A stretch of DNA of 64,000 bases from Paenibacillus sp. PL91. GTDB taxonomy: Bacteria > Bacillota > Bacilli > Paenibacillales > Paenibacillaceae. Position numbers and translations under genes: made by a program. The notes under the pieces were generated by a model. It saw only the letters and a list, made by a program, of their open reading frames with translations, had not been told where the DNA came from and made no database searches. Within the stretch, counting starts at the first letter, position 1; every line of letters starts with the position of its first letter. The stretch covers positions 248,001-312,000 of the forward strand of contig NZ_JABBYG020000004.1 of assembly GCF_012935325.2 (NCBI RefSeq), read 5' to 3'. Shown in pieces: positions 34,869-43,401 of this stretch.

Positions 34869-36997
34869 GGCTTGATGATCAGAAGTTTTTTTCGAGAGAA
34901 GTCCGTCATATTTTGGAAGCGGTTACCGACCGGATGATTCCGGAAGATGAATGGCCATCGGCGACTGATGGGGGAGTGCTGTCTTACCTGAAACGTCGTG
35001 CCGACCAGGATGCTGCCACCTGGACGGATGTGATAGAACCTGGAATTCGCGCATTGGATGCGGAAGCAATAGCTGTCCATGGCCAACCATTTGCGGAGCT
35101 GTCGCTACATGAGAAAGATAGACTGCTGCACGACGTCGAGCGGAATTCCGTTCGAGACTGGCCTGTTTCGTCTAAACGCTTCTTTGACACTTTATTGAGT
35201 CTAGTCATCGAAGGTTACTATGGAAGTCCTGAGGCGGGCGGGAATAATGGCGGCAGGTCATGGGACATGATCGGATTCCGTCCGGGTCCGGCATCCGAAA
35301 GCGATGCGACTGCCCCTGAAACCGATTTACCGCAAAGAACCTTCGATCAGCTTCGAGACCAGTATGATGTTATCATCATAGGAGCTGGGGCTGGCGGCTC
35401 GGTAGCGGCGGCGGTATTGGCCGAATCTGGACTTCGCGTTCTCATCGTTGAACGCGGAAGCTGGCTTCGATACAGTCAAGTAGGCAGCGATCATTTGCGT
35501 AACCATCGTTTTAGCAAATATGGACATAACACAGGACCGGGTTTGGAAGGCAATCCTCGTACGATTCTATCGGCAGGCGGGGACGAGCGGATCACCGCGC
35601 CCTTTGAGGGCGATTATCATAATAACGCGATGACGCTCGGCGGGGGAACGCGGATCTATGGGGCGCAGGCGTGGCGTTTTCATCCGGATGACTTCCGTAT
35701 GGCGAGTCGCTATGGGATACCGGAGGGGAGCTCGCTAAGCGATTGGCCGATAAGTTATGAGGAGCTCGAACCTTATTATGTGAGGGCCGAGTGGGAAATC
35801 GGCGTCTCCGGTGATGGGAATGCCCATTCTGGACGCGGGAAGCGACAACGCGATTATCCCATGCCAGCGCTGACGCGTACGCTGGAAGCTGAACGGCTGG
35901 CTCGGGCGGCAGAGAAGTTGGGATGGGAAGTGGGGCCGGTGCCTCTCCTCATCAACTCCATCGATCGGGACGGTCGACCGGCTTGCGGACGGTGCGGCCA
36001 GTGTGTCGGATTTGCCTGCCCGACCAATAGCAAGAATGGCGGGCACAATACGATGCTAGTGAGGGCCATCGCTACCGGTAACTGCGATCTAATCTGCGAT
36101 ACTACGGTGGAGCGCATCGATACCGAGGGAGGACGGCATGCCACCGGGGTTCGACTTGTGCAGCAATTGGAAGGCTCAATCCAGCGGAAGCAAGTACGGG
36201 CTGGGCACGTTGTGGTTGCCGCCGGGGCCATCGAAAGCGCACGCCTCCTTCTCAACTCGGCAAGTGATTCGGAGCCGCATGGAATAGGCAATCGGAACGG
36301 ACAAGTAGGAAGAAACCTTCAAGGCCATGTCTATTCTGGTGCGTACGGCCTTTTTGATGATCCGGTTCAAGATGGTTTAGGTCCGGGGGTGAGCATCGCC
36401 ACCTTCCGCTTTGACCATAGTAACGAAGGCGGGATTATCGGTGGAGGGCTGCTTGCTAACGAGTTCACTCGGTTGCCGCTCATTCACTGGTATCGAGCGC
36501 TTGCGCCGGACGCGGCGCGATGGGGGAGCGCAGGCAAGGAAACGATGCGCGAGAGTTACTTGCGCACCAGCCAAATTCAGGGACCGATCCAAGAGATCCC
36601 GAGCGCCGAGTCCAGAGTGCGGCTATCGAAGGCGGTCAAAGATCGTTTTGGCATGCCTGCAGCTCAACTCTCTGGAAGTGTCCATCCCGAATCTCTTCGA
36701 GCTTCAGCCATGATGGCAGAGCAAGCGGAGAAGTGGCTTTGGGCCGCCGGAGCACGTGAGGTATGGCGAACACAGCCAGGAGGCGGGCTTAGTGCCGGGC
36801 AGCATCAGGCGGGCACTCTGCGCATGGGAAATGACCCTTCGACATCCGTCACAGATCCCTTAGGCCGCGTACATGGATACGATAATCTCTGGGTGAGCGA
36901 CGGCTCTGTGCACGTGACCAATGGCGGCGTTAATCCGGTGTTGACGATTCTTGCTTTGGCATTCCGTACGGCAGAAAACCTGGTGAAACAAGGGTAG
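34865..36997 (+). CDS. GMC-family FAD oxidoreductase fused to a gluconate 2-dehydrogenase subunit-3-like domain
   Basis: A 710-residue fusion. The first ~150 residues resemble the small (subunit 3) partner of membrane gluconate dehydrogenases (VRHILEAVTDRMIPEDEWP), but no Tat signal is seen. From about 165 a GMC flavoprotein begins (YDVIIIGAGAGGSVAA), with the Cys-rich segment CGRCGQCVGFACP near 380 and the C-terminal active-site His in AGQHQAGTLRMG and GGVNPVLT. It likely oxidises a sugar, polyol or sugar acid; the electron acceptor is unknown. ATG 34865 is coupled to an upstream 18-codon frame. It appears to be a single-gene unit between terminators. Confidence 0.85.
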   Translation: MRLDDQKFFSREVRHILEAVTDRMIPEDEWPSATDGGVLSYLKRRADQDAATWTDVIEPGIRALDAEAIAVHGQPFAELSLHEKDRLLHDVERNSVRDWPVSSKRFFDTLLSLVIEGYYGSPEAGGNNGGRSWDMIGFRPGPASESDATAPETDLPQRTFDQLRDQYDVIIIGAGAGGSVAAAVLAESGLRVLIVERGSWLRYSQVGSDHLRNHRFSKYGHNTGPGLEGNPRTILSAGGDERITAPFEGDYHNNAMTLGGGTRIYGAQAWRFHPDDFRMASRYGIPEGSSLSDWPISYEELEPYYVRAEWEIGVSGDGNAHSGRGKRQRDYPMPALTRTLEAERLARAAEKLGWEVGPVPLLINSIDRDGRPACGRCGQCVGFACPTNSKNGGHNTMLVRAIATGNCDLICDTTVERIDTEGGRHATGVRLVQQLEGSIQRKQVRAGHVVVAAGAIESARLLLNSASDSEPHGIGNRNGQVGRNLQGHVYSGAYGLFDDPVQDGLGPGVSIATFRFDHSNEGGIIGGGLLANEFTRLPLIHWYRALAPDAARWGSAGKETMRESYLRTSQIQGPIQEIPSAESRVRLSKAVKDRFGMPAAQLSGSVHPESLRASAMMAEQAEKWLWAAGAREVWRTQPGGGLSAGQHQAGTLRMGNDPSTSVTDPLGRVHGYDNLWVSDGSVHVTNGGVNPVLTILALAFRTAENLVKQG

Positions 36998-37063
36998 CGA
37001 AATGATGGGAAAGCATCGTATCAAAAAATAAAGGGAACCAATAAAGAGTCATATGTTCTATAA

Positions 37064-37156
37064 GGCGAAGCGTTGACTATTATGGAGAAAGGGAAAATCG
37101 TGGAGAGCGGACCGGCAGAAGTCATTATTATTAATCCGCGCCATCGCTCTCCATAG
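37064..37156 (+). pseudogene. C-terminal remnant of an oligopeptide/nickel ABC transporter ATPase
   Basis: Between a TAA (37061-37063) and a TAG (37154-37156) one frame reads about 30 residues containing IMEKGKIVESGPAEVI and NPRHRSP. This matches the conserved C-terminal VMxxGxIVExGPxxxVF-NPxHPYT segment of DppD/OppD/OppF ATPases. No Walker motifs are present nearby. It is a relic, comparable with the binding-protein scrap at 12342. Confidence 0.6.
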
Positions 37157-37175
37157 GCTGTGAAACAGAAGATTC

Positions 37176-37223
37176 AAAAAAAGACTGCTCTCCTTTTAGG
37201 TTAAGGTGAGCAGTCTTTTTTTT
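37176..37223. terminator. Bidirectional terminator
   Basis: AAGACTGCTC (37181-37190) and GAGCAGTCTT (37208-37217) form a ten-bp stem flanked by an A tract and an eight-T tract, placed between the oxidoreductase and the convergent MFS gene. Confidence 0.88.
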
Positions 37224-37263
37224 GGATCGGGTTAAAAGGCTAAAATGAAGCTCAAATCCTTCA

Positions 37264-38760
37264 TCAGGCTTCTTTGGCGATTGCCAATTTCAACTTCGCT
37301 TTGGATTCTTCTTTAGAGGCTTGATCGGTACGTTTGATAAAGAAGGAAAGCAGCAAACCGATTATGCCAATCCCAACAATTACGAGATAAGCGTCATTAA
37401 TTCCCTGAATGGAAGCTTCCATGATCATTTGCTTTTGTGTTGCGGCCTCTGTCCCGCCTGAAGCCATTAGATCCTGTAAATGCGTTTTGGTACGACTCGT
37501 CATCACGGTTACGAGCAGAGATGTGCCTACTGCGCCGGCAACTTGCTTAATGGTATTGGAGATAGCCGTGCCATGCGCATTGAGTCTGGCTGGCAATTGA
37601 TTTAAGCCTGCTGTGGTAATAGGCATGAGGAGCATAGCCATCCCGAAGCGGCGCCCCGTAGACATAAGAACCAGATAGGTATAGCTGGTCGTGTCCGTCA
37701 AGTTAATGAAGCCGAAGGTAGTGGCGATCGTAATCGCCATTCCGATGATGGAAAGCCATTTTGCTCCGAACCGATCGAACAGCCGTCCCGTGATCGGCAT
37801 CAGTATGCCCATCAGGAGCGAGCCAGGGAACATCAATAAGCCGGATTCCAAGGCGGTAAAGCCACGGGCATTTTGCAGATAAAGAGGAAGCAGCATCATA
37901 TCCGCGTACATTACGATAGTAACCGCGATATTTATGATGGTCGTTAAAGAAAACATGCTGTATTTGAAAGCACGGAGATCAAGAAGCGGATTTTGGGAAA
38001 CCAACTGCCGCCAAGTAAACAGGACGAGAGAAAGAACCCCCGAAATAAGAGTAACAAGCACCTCCGCGCTCGACCAGCCTAAGCTGCCAGCTCGGCTGAA
38101 GCCGTACATCATCGCTCCGAAACCTACGGTTGAAAGGACAACGCTTAGCATGTCAATTTTGGCCTGGATTCGCTCCGACACATTTTTTAGATAAATAAAC
38201 CCGCAAAGGATAACAATGAGAGCTAACGGTATCATGCCGTAAAACATCATTTCCCAAGGATAATTTTCCAGGATGTACCCGGCAAGCGTTGGCCCGATCG
38301 CTGGGGCGAAAATGATGGCGAACCCGACCATACCCATTGCCGCGCCTCTCTTATTGGGGGGGAAGAGCGTTAAAATGACATTCATGAGCAGCGGCATAAT
38401 AATACCAGCGCCGGCTGCTTGAATTAATCGCCCGGTCAGCAGGACGGGAAAGCTCGTTGCAACAGCCGATACGATCGTTCCCGCAAGAAAAATAAACATC
38501 GAGGTTTGAAACAGCTCACGTGTGGTAAATCGCTGCATCAAATAGGCCGTGATCGGAATTAATACACCGTTAACCAACATATACCCTGTTGTCAGCCACT
38601 GTGCTGTTGCTGCCGAAATGTTAAAATCAATCATTAATTCCGGGACAGCAACGCTCATGACTGTCTGATTCAGTGTCGCAAGAAAGGCACCCAAAATCAT
38701 TACGAACAAGATTGGGCCCTTTTTTATCGCACTACTGTTTATTGCCAAGCTTTTACTCAA
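37264..38760 (-). CDS. MFS multidrug efflux transporter, DHA2 (EmrB/LmrB) family
   Basis: About 498 residues with 14 predicted membrane segments, the DHA2 pattern. Segments include FLATLNQTVMSVAVPELM in TM1, NGVLIPITAYLMQRF, the motif C-like AIGPTLAGYI and FFIKRT near the end. It exports drugs or other toxic organics by proton antiport. The TTG at 38760 is preferred because GAGAGGATGG lies just upstream; the frame extends six codons to another TTG at 38778. It is transcribed divergently from the TetR gene at 38980, which probably represses it. Confidence 0.88.
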   Translation of the reverse strand: MSKSLAINSSAIKKGPILFVMILGAFLATLNQTVMSVAVPELMIDFNISAATAQWLTTGYMLVNGVLIPITAYLMQRFTTRELFQTSMFIFLAGTIVSAVATSFPVLLTGRLIQAAGAGIIMPLLMNVILTLFPPNKRGAAMGMVGFAIIFAPAIGPTLAGYILENYPWEMMFYGMIPLALIVILCGFIYLKNVSERIQAKIDMLSVVLSTVGFGAMMYGFSRAGSLGWSSAEVLVTLISGVLSLVLFTWRQLVSQNPLLDLRAFKYSMFSLTTIINIAVTIVMYADMMLLPLYLQNARGFTALESGLLMFPGSLLMGILMPITGRLFDRFGAKWLSIIGMAITIATTFGFINLTDTTSYTYLVLMSTGRRFGMAMLLMPITTAGLNQLPARLNAHGTAISNTIKQVAGAVGTSLLVTVMTSRTKTHLQDLMASGGTEAATQKQMIMEASIQGINDAYLVIVGIGIIGLLLSFFIKRTDQASKEESKAKLKLAIAKEA

Positions 38761-38835
38761 CCTACTCCATCCTCTCAATCTCTCTGTATATACTTAATTT
38801 ACACTGTGTTATATAATCAACAATGTATAAATTAG

Positions 38836-38863
38836 ATTATAGGCAGAAATGATGTGTTTACAA
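38836..38863 (-). promoter_or_regulatory. Promoter of the MFS gene
   Basis: On the minus strand TTGTAA (complement of 38858-38863) and a perfect TATAAT (complement of 38836-38841) are spaced by 16 bases, about 75 bases before the MFS start. The AT-rich region around it is where the divergent TetR repressor would bind. Confidence 0.65.
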
Positions 38864-38979
38864 GCGACACAAATTGATAAAATGTAAAGTAGTTGACAAT
38901 AAAAAGTGTTTTTGTCGTTTATCTTAAAGATGTTCTACGAAAGCGATGAAAGTGTAGCTTACAAAAAAAGGAGAAAGTT

Positions 38980-39567
38980 ATGGATCATATAACACCGCGA
39001 ACAGATCCTCGTATACTTCGAACACGACAATTGCTCAGAGACGCCTTTATTGAGCTGCTGCAGGAAATGGATATCGAGAAAATATCGGTAAATCGGCTTG
39101 CAGAGCGTGCTACCATCAACCGCGTTACTTTTTATCTGCATTATCGGGACATTCCGGATATGCTGGAAAAGATGGCGGATGATATGAACGAAGACATTCA
39201 ACAGGTTATGGATAATACGCAACCGAATCCGAATACGGCTGGAGAAGAGGATTGGCCGATGTTGGTGAATCTGCTCGAGCATATTTCCCAACATGCGAAA
39301 TTTTACAAAGTCATTCTCGCGACGAATCGAACGACGATCTTTTCTAATCGTCTGTTAAAGCTGCTTGCGGAATTAGTTACCGAAAGGATAGAAAAAAGGG
39401 AGAGTGATTCTTTCCTTTCATCAGAAAATATTCAAAAGGACATTGCCATATGGTACGGTTCTTCAGCCTTGATCGGTACGATTATTGCTTGGCTTCGACA
39501 GGACATGCCCTATACGCCGCTTTATCTCGCCAAACAATTTTCTTTGCTGCGCTCAACACCGCGATAA
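38980..39567 (+). CDS. TetR-family transcriptional repressor
   Basis: A 195-residue regulator. Its helix-turn-helix lies at about 15-60 (LLRDAFIELLQEMDIEKISVNRLAERATINRVTFYLHYRD in outline), followed by an all-helical ligand domain of the TetR_C 33-like type. AAGGAG precedes ATG 38980, and a TTGACA lies at 38893-38898. It is divergent from the DHA2 efflux gene, a standard repressor/pump arrangement. Confidence 0.88.
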   Translation: MDHITPRTDPRILRTRQLLRDAFIELLQEMDIEKISVNRLAERATINRVTFYLHYRDIPDMLEKMADDMNEDIQQVMDNTQPNPNTAGEEDWPMLVNLLEHISQHAKFYKVILATNRTTIFSNRLLKLLAELVTERIEKRESDSFLSSENIQKDIAIWYGSSALIGTIIAWLRQDMPYTPLYLAKQFSLLRSTPR

Positions 39568-39596
39568 ATCCCAGGCAGCGAGGCCATTTTGTGTGA

Positions 39597-39621
39597 CGGA
39601 ATAAGGGACTTAATTATTCCG
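39597..39621. terminator. Hairpin between convergent genes
   Basis: CGGAATAA (39597-39604) pairs with TTATTCCG (39614-39621). No T tract follows on either strand, so termination is uncertain, but its position between convergent stop codons is suggestive. Confidence 0.35.
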
Positions 39622-39634
39622 ATACTCTCCGGCA

Positions 39635-40696
39635 TTACACAGTCGGAAGATTCGGGTAAATCATGACTTTAATGCTGGTATCCTTCCGCGTGCGCGCAGT
39701 CTCCACCGCTTCCTTGATATCCATTAGTCCGTACCGGTGCGTTATGATGGATTCGATGTCTACAGACGGCTGCTGCAAGGCCTGGATAGCCGCCGGATAG
39801 GTGTTTGCATACCTGAATACGCCATAGGCGTCGATCTCGCCATCGATTAGAGCTGCCATGTCCATTGGCACCTCATCGGCAGCTGGGAGCCCGACAAATA
39901 CAATCCGGCCGCCCCGCTTGACCAGCTTTACCGAGTCAGCCATCGCTCTGGCATTGCCCGACGATTCCACGACGAGCGTGATGCCAGCGCCTCCGGTCAG
40001 CTCATTCAGTCTCTCCCCAACCTGATCCGTTGACGGATCAAATACCGCCTTAAAGCCCATCTTAAGCGCGAGCTCCCGCCTGTAAGCTACCGTATCCGTT
40101 CCATATATTTCGGTTATGCCGAATAGCTTTGCCGCCTGTCCAGCCAAAAGGCCAATCGGACCAAGTCCCGTTATCAGCAGGCGATCGAACGGTTTGGCCT
40201 CTCCACGCTGCATCGCGTGGAATCCGACCGATAGCGGCTCCAGCAGCGCACCTGCCTCGAAACTCATCGAATCTGGCAGCTTGAACAGGTAGTCGCTCGG
40301 CATAACGATATATTCTGCCCAAGCACCGTTCACGGGTGGGGTCGCGAGAAAGACAACATCGGGGCACAGATTGTAGCGTCCGGATTTGCAATACTCGCAG
40401 CGCCCGCATGTTACGCCAGGCTCCACTGCGACCCGGTCGCCCGGAGCTAAATGCGTGACCGCTTTGCCTATCTCTACGATCTCGCCTGCCAGCTCGTGGC
40501 CAAGCACTATTGGCTCCTTCACGATATAACGTCCGATTTGCCCATGCTCATAATAATGAATATCCGAACCGCACACGCCTATGCAGTGAACTTTAACCAA
40601 TGCTTCGTAATCTCCAGGAACAGGGATGTCCACCTGCTTAACAGCTATTGACAACGGTTTGTCCATAATTGCCGCATTCATCTTGCCTGACTTCAT
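39635..40696 (-). CDS. Zinc-dependent polyol dehydrogenase (sorbitol/xylitol dehydrogenase-like)
   Basis: A 353-residue medium-chain dehydrogenase. Catalytic zinc ligands are C42, H67 and E68 (VCGSDIHYYEHG, LGHELAG), and structural zinc ligands C97, C100, C103 and C111. The NAD site is ITGLGPIGLLA with an acidic residue after strand 2 (YGTD). The HYYEHGQIGRYIVKEP segment is typical of L-iditol/sorbitol and xylitol dehydrogenases, which interconvert polyols and ketoses. AAAGGAG lies nine bases before its ATG. It is divergent from the membrane AraC regulator at 40977, which may control it as well as the xylan locus. Confidence 0.88.
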   Translation of the reverse strand: MKSGKMNAAIMDKPLSIAVKQVDIPVPGDYEALVKVHCIGVCGSDIHYYEHGQIGRYIVKEPIVLGHELAGEIVEIGKAVTHLAPGDRVAVEPGVTCGRCEYCKSGRYNLCPDVVFLATPPVNGAWAEYIVMPSDYLFKLPDSMSFEAGALLEPLSVGFHAMQRGEAKPFDRLLITGLGPIGLLAGQAAKLFGITEIYGTDTVAYRRELALKMGFKAVFDPSTDQVGERLNELTGGAGITLVVESSGNARAMADSVKLVKRGGRIVFVGLPAADEVPMDMAALIDGEIDAYGVFRYANTYPAAIQALQQPSVDIESIITHRYGLMDIKEAVETARTRKDTSIKVMIYPNLPTV

Positions 40697-40858
40697 ACAT
40701 TATCGCTCCTTTGGATTATAAAATGATCATGGATTCCTTATCCCGGGGTCAAGCGACTAGTGAGTTGATTCGTCCTTCTATACTTCAATGCCTAGGGGGA
40801 GAATCCTTGTTATCTAGGCGTCGTTATTAAATAATGGCGATTCGTTTCGAATTGTAGA

Positions 40859-40901
40859 TTGACTAGATTCGAAATTGTCGGTAGAATCCACGAATCGTGG
40901 A
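40859..40901 (+). promoter_or_regulatory. Promoter with a palindromic operator at the transcription start
   Basis: TTGACT (40859-40864) and TAGAAT (40882-40887) are spaced by 17 bases. Directly after the -10 lies TCCACGAATCGTGGA (40887-40901), a perfect inverted repeat around one base, which would cover the start site. It probably regulates the AraC gene at 40977, and possibly the divergent dehydrogenase. A second TATAAT occurs at 40925-40930 without a good -35. Confidence 0.6.
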
Positions 40902-40976
40902 ATGGATTCAAAAGGTCGTTTAGGTATAATGTAGATCAGGCATCATAGACTAGATTTTTTTTTGAAGGAGAGTGTT

Positions 40977-43220
40977 ATGTTGCGCAGCCGTTTCAAGTTC
41001 AGCAGGAGCATCACGTATAAATGGATGATTTCTTATGCGGTCATCTTGCTTATTCCGGTTGTTGTAAGCGCTATTGTATATATGCAAACCACGCAAATCG
41101 TCGAATATGAGATTCAGCGTGCAAGCAGCGCGATGTTGAAACAGGTAAAATATATTTTGGACAGCGAGCTAAATCAAACGGAGAAGCTGGGAACGCAGCT
41201 TTCCATTCATACCGATGTGCTTAAGTTTCTGGCGTTAGACAAGCAGACGGAGTCTTCGCATTCCTTTGATATCTACCGTACGGAGCAGGAGCTTGGCAAA
41301 TATAAATCGACTAATGATTTTATAAACGGCATCTACGTTTATTCTGCAAGCCTGGATAAAGTGCTAACCAATGAGACGTATGCGGACAGTAGGCTGTTCT
41401 ATGCGATGAACCATCAGTCTGACAGCTATACCTATGAGCAGTGGCAGTCGGACATGCGAAATCAGCAATTGAAAACCTATCAATGGATACCGATGCTCGA
41501 GTATGACAAATTCGACAACACGGTGGTTTACACGAAGCCTTTGGCGAGGAAAGTGGGAGGCATTCCGATCGGTACGCTGGTCATGCCTCTAAATAGCAAC
41601 AAAATTCAGCATTTGCTCGAAAACGTCGATTGGGTCAATAAAGGCAAGGTGTATATCGTCGACGACCGGAATCAGGTGTTGTTCCATAACGGAAGCGGCG
41701 AGGGTTCAGCTGTCTCCTACGAGGAGCTGCTAAACGATAAGAATAGCATGGTTGCTTCCATAGCATCCGATCTTACGAGCTGGCGGTACGTCAGCATGTT
41801 TCCATCGGACGTATTCTGGGAGAGAGCAAGAGAAATACGCATCTTGAACCTGATTGGTCTGCTTGTCTGCTGTCTGATCGGCGGGGGCGTCATAACGTAC
41901 TTTGCCCGTAAGAACTATAACCCCATACGTGAACTGGTCAGCATCTTTCCTAATGACCAGGAAGGGAGCGAAGAGGCAAAGGACGAGTATGCGTTTATCC
42001 GCCAGAGCGTATTGACAGCCATCAGGGAACGGAATGACCTAAATCATGATCAAATGCGGCAGCTGCGCGTGCTTCAGAGCTACTATTTAGCCAAACTGCT
42101 GAAGGGCCAGACCGAGCAGGCAACGTCGGTTAAAGAAGCGGCCAGCATACACCGGATGGACTGGCAGTCGGAGTATTTTGCGGTCCTTCTATTTTACTTG
42201 GAGCCGGCTGAGGAGAAGGAGGTGCCGTTGACGCTTTCCCAATTCATCGTCTCCAACATCGTGAAGGACCTCGTTGACCGCAGCCATAATATTCACTTTA
42301 CGGATGTGGACGGATTGCTTGCTGCCATTATCAATATTCATCCGGATCGCATGGAAACGTGGAAGGAAGAGGCCGAAGGGGCGATTCTGGAAGCGCATGT
42401 TTTTATCCGTCAACGTTACGGACTGTCATTCGCCGTATCTGGAAGCGAGAGGAATGGCTCGCTCGAAGGCATTCATCAAGCTTTCCTGCAAGCGCTTGAA
42501 GCCCAAGAGTACCGGATTATGCTGGATGAGAAGTTTGTATGGTATGGCGATATCAAGCTGGATGAAACCGACTACTACTATTCAATAAACGAAGAGCTGG
42601 TACTCCATAATCTGATTAAAAGCGGAGATTTCGAAAAGGCAGCCCAAATGGTCGACAATATGATCGGACATATATTTAATCGACAGGCATCGATCGAAAT
42701 GGTCAAATGCTTCCTGATCGATCTAGCTAGCACGATGATGAAGATGATACCGCAGGAAGCGCAAACTACTGCGCTTTGGGAGGAGCGCAGGCCGGTCAAA
42801 CGTCTGCTGGCCTGCACGACCCGTACCGAATTTAGGAAGGAGCTTCTGGAGATACTCTCAGCGGTTTGTGAACGGGTTAACGAAAAGCTGTCGCTCGCGT
42901 CCAATTCTCGAATTGGGGAGCAAGCCGAGAATTATGTCCGGATACATTATGCAGACACCAATCTCAGCGTTTCCTTAATCGCATCTTATTTCGGAATTAC
43001 GCCGCAATACGTATCCAAGCTGTTTAAGGAACATGCAGGAGAAGGACTGCATGAATTTATTAGCAAGACCCGCGTCAGTGAAGCTAAGCTGCTTCTGAAC
43101 AGCGGCGCATCCATAGACGAAACGGCGATAAAGGTCGGCTTCTCCAGCAGCAGCGCTTTTATTCGGGTGTTCAAAAAATACGAAGGCATCACGCCTGGCA
43201 AATATAAATCGATTCATTAA
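40977..43220 (+). CDS. Membrane-bound AraC-family regulator (YesS type)
   Basis: A 747-residue protein. It has TM1 (about 15-36), an extracellular sensor (about 37-285, Cache-like), TM2 (about 288-308), a cytoplasmic linker of more than 300 residues and a C-terminal AraC double helix-turn-helix (about 645-747; IASYFGITPQYVSKLFKEH, VGFSSSSAFIRVFKKYEGITPGKY). It combines a sensor like that of YesM with DNA binding like YesN, without a kinase step. ATG 40977 follows AAGGAGAG; the earlier in-frame TTG 40962 overlaps that site. It precedes the transporter and xylan enzymes, which it probably activates when an oligosaccharide is sensed outside. Confidence 0.9.
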   Translation: MLRSRFKFSRSITYKWMISYAVILLIPVVVSAIVYMQTTQIVEYEIQRASSAMLKQVKYILDSELNQTEKLGTQLSIHTDVLKFLALDKQTESSHSFDIYRTEQELGKYKSTNDFINGIYVYSASLDKVLTNETYADSRLFYAMNHQSDSYTYEQWQSDMRNQQLKTYQWIPMLEYDKFDNTVVYTKPLARKVGGIPIGTLVMPLNSNKIQHLLENVDWVNKGKVYIVDDRNQVLFHNGSGEGSAVSYEELLNDKNSMVASIASDLTSWRYVSMFPSDVFWERAREIRILNLIGLLVCCLIGGGVITYFARKNYNPIRELVSIFPNDQEGSEEAKDEYAFIRQSVLTAIRERNDLNHDQMRQLRVLQSYYLAKLLKGQTEQATSVKEAASIHRMDWQSEYFAVLLFYLEPAEEKEVPLTLSQFIVSNIVKDLVDRSHNIHFTDVDGLLAAIINIHPDRMETWKEEAEGAILEAHVFIRQRYGLSFAVSGSERNGSLEGIHQAFLQALEAQEYRIMLDEKFVWYGDIKLDETDYYYSINEELVLHNLIKSGDFEKAAQMVDNMIGHIFNRQASIEMVKCFLIDLASTMMKMIPQEAQTTALWEERRPVKRLLACTTRTEFRKELLEILSAVCERVNEKLSLASNSRIGEQAENYVRIHYADTNLSVSLIASYFGITPQYVSKLFKEHAGEGLHEFISKTRVSEAKLLLNSGASIDETAIKVGFSSSSAFIRVFKKYEGITPGKYKSIH

Positions 43221-43237
43221 AAGAAATACCGTTCCCG

Positions 43238-43291
43238 GCATGCGAAAAATAGGCGATGAGATTCAAACGGTCTATCGTCTATTTTACATGC
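43238..43291. repeat. Long imperfect inverted repeat before the binding-protein gene
   Basis: GCATG, AAAATAG and CGAT (43238-43257) pair in order with ATCG, CTATTTT and CATGC (43274-43291), with small internal mismatches and a 16-base loop. No T tract follows, so it is not a classical terminator. It may end the regulator's transcript, act as an operator or shape the leader of the transporter mRNA. Confidence 0.55.
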
Positions 43292-43401
43292 GGTCAACTG
43301 AGTTTCGATTATGAATATTGCCGCTGATACCGCTATGACTTACATTGGGTTAGCGGCGCACCGCGCTGACAATATAAACATACGGAGGTCTGATTGGAAC
43401 G

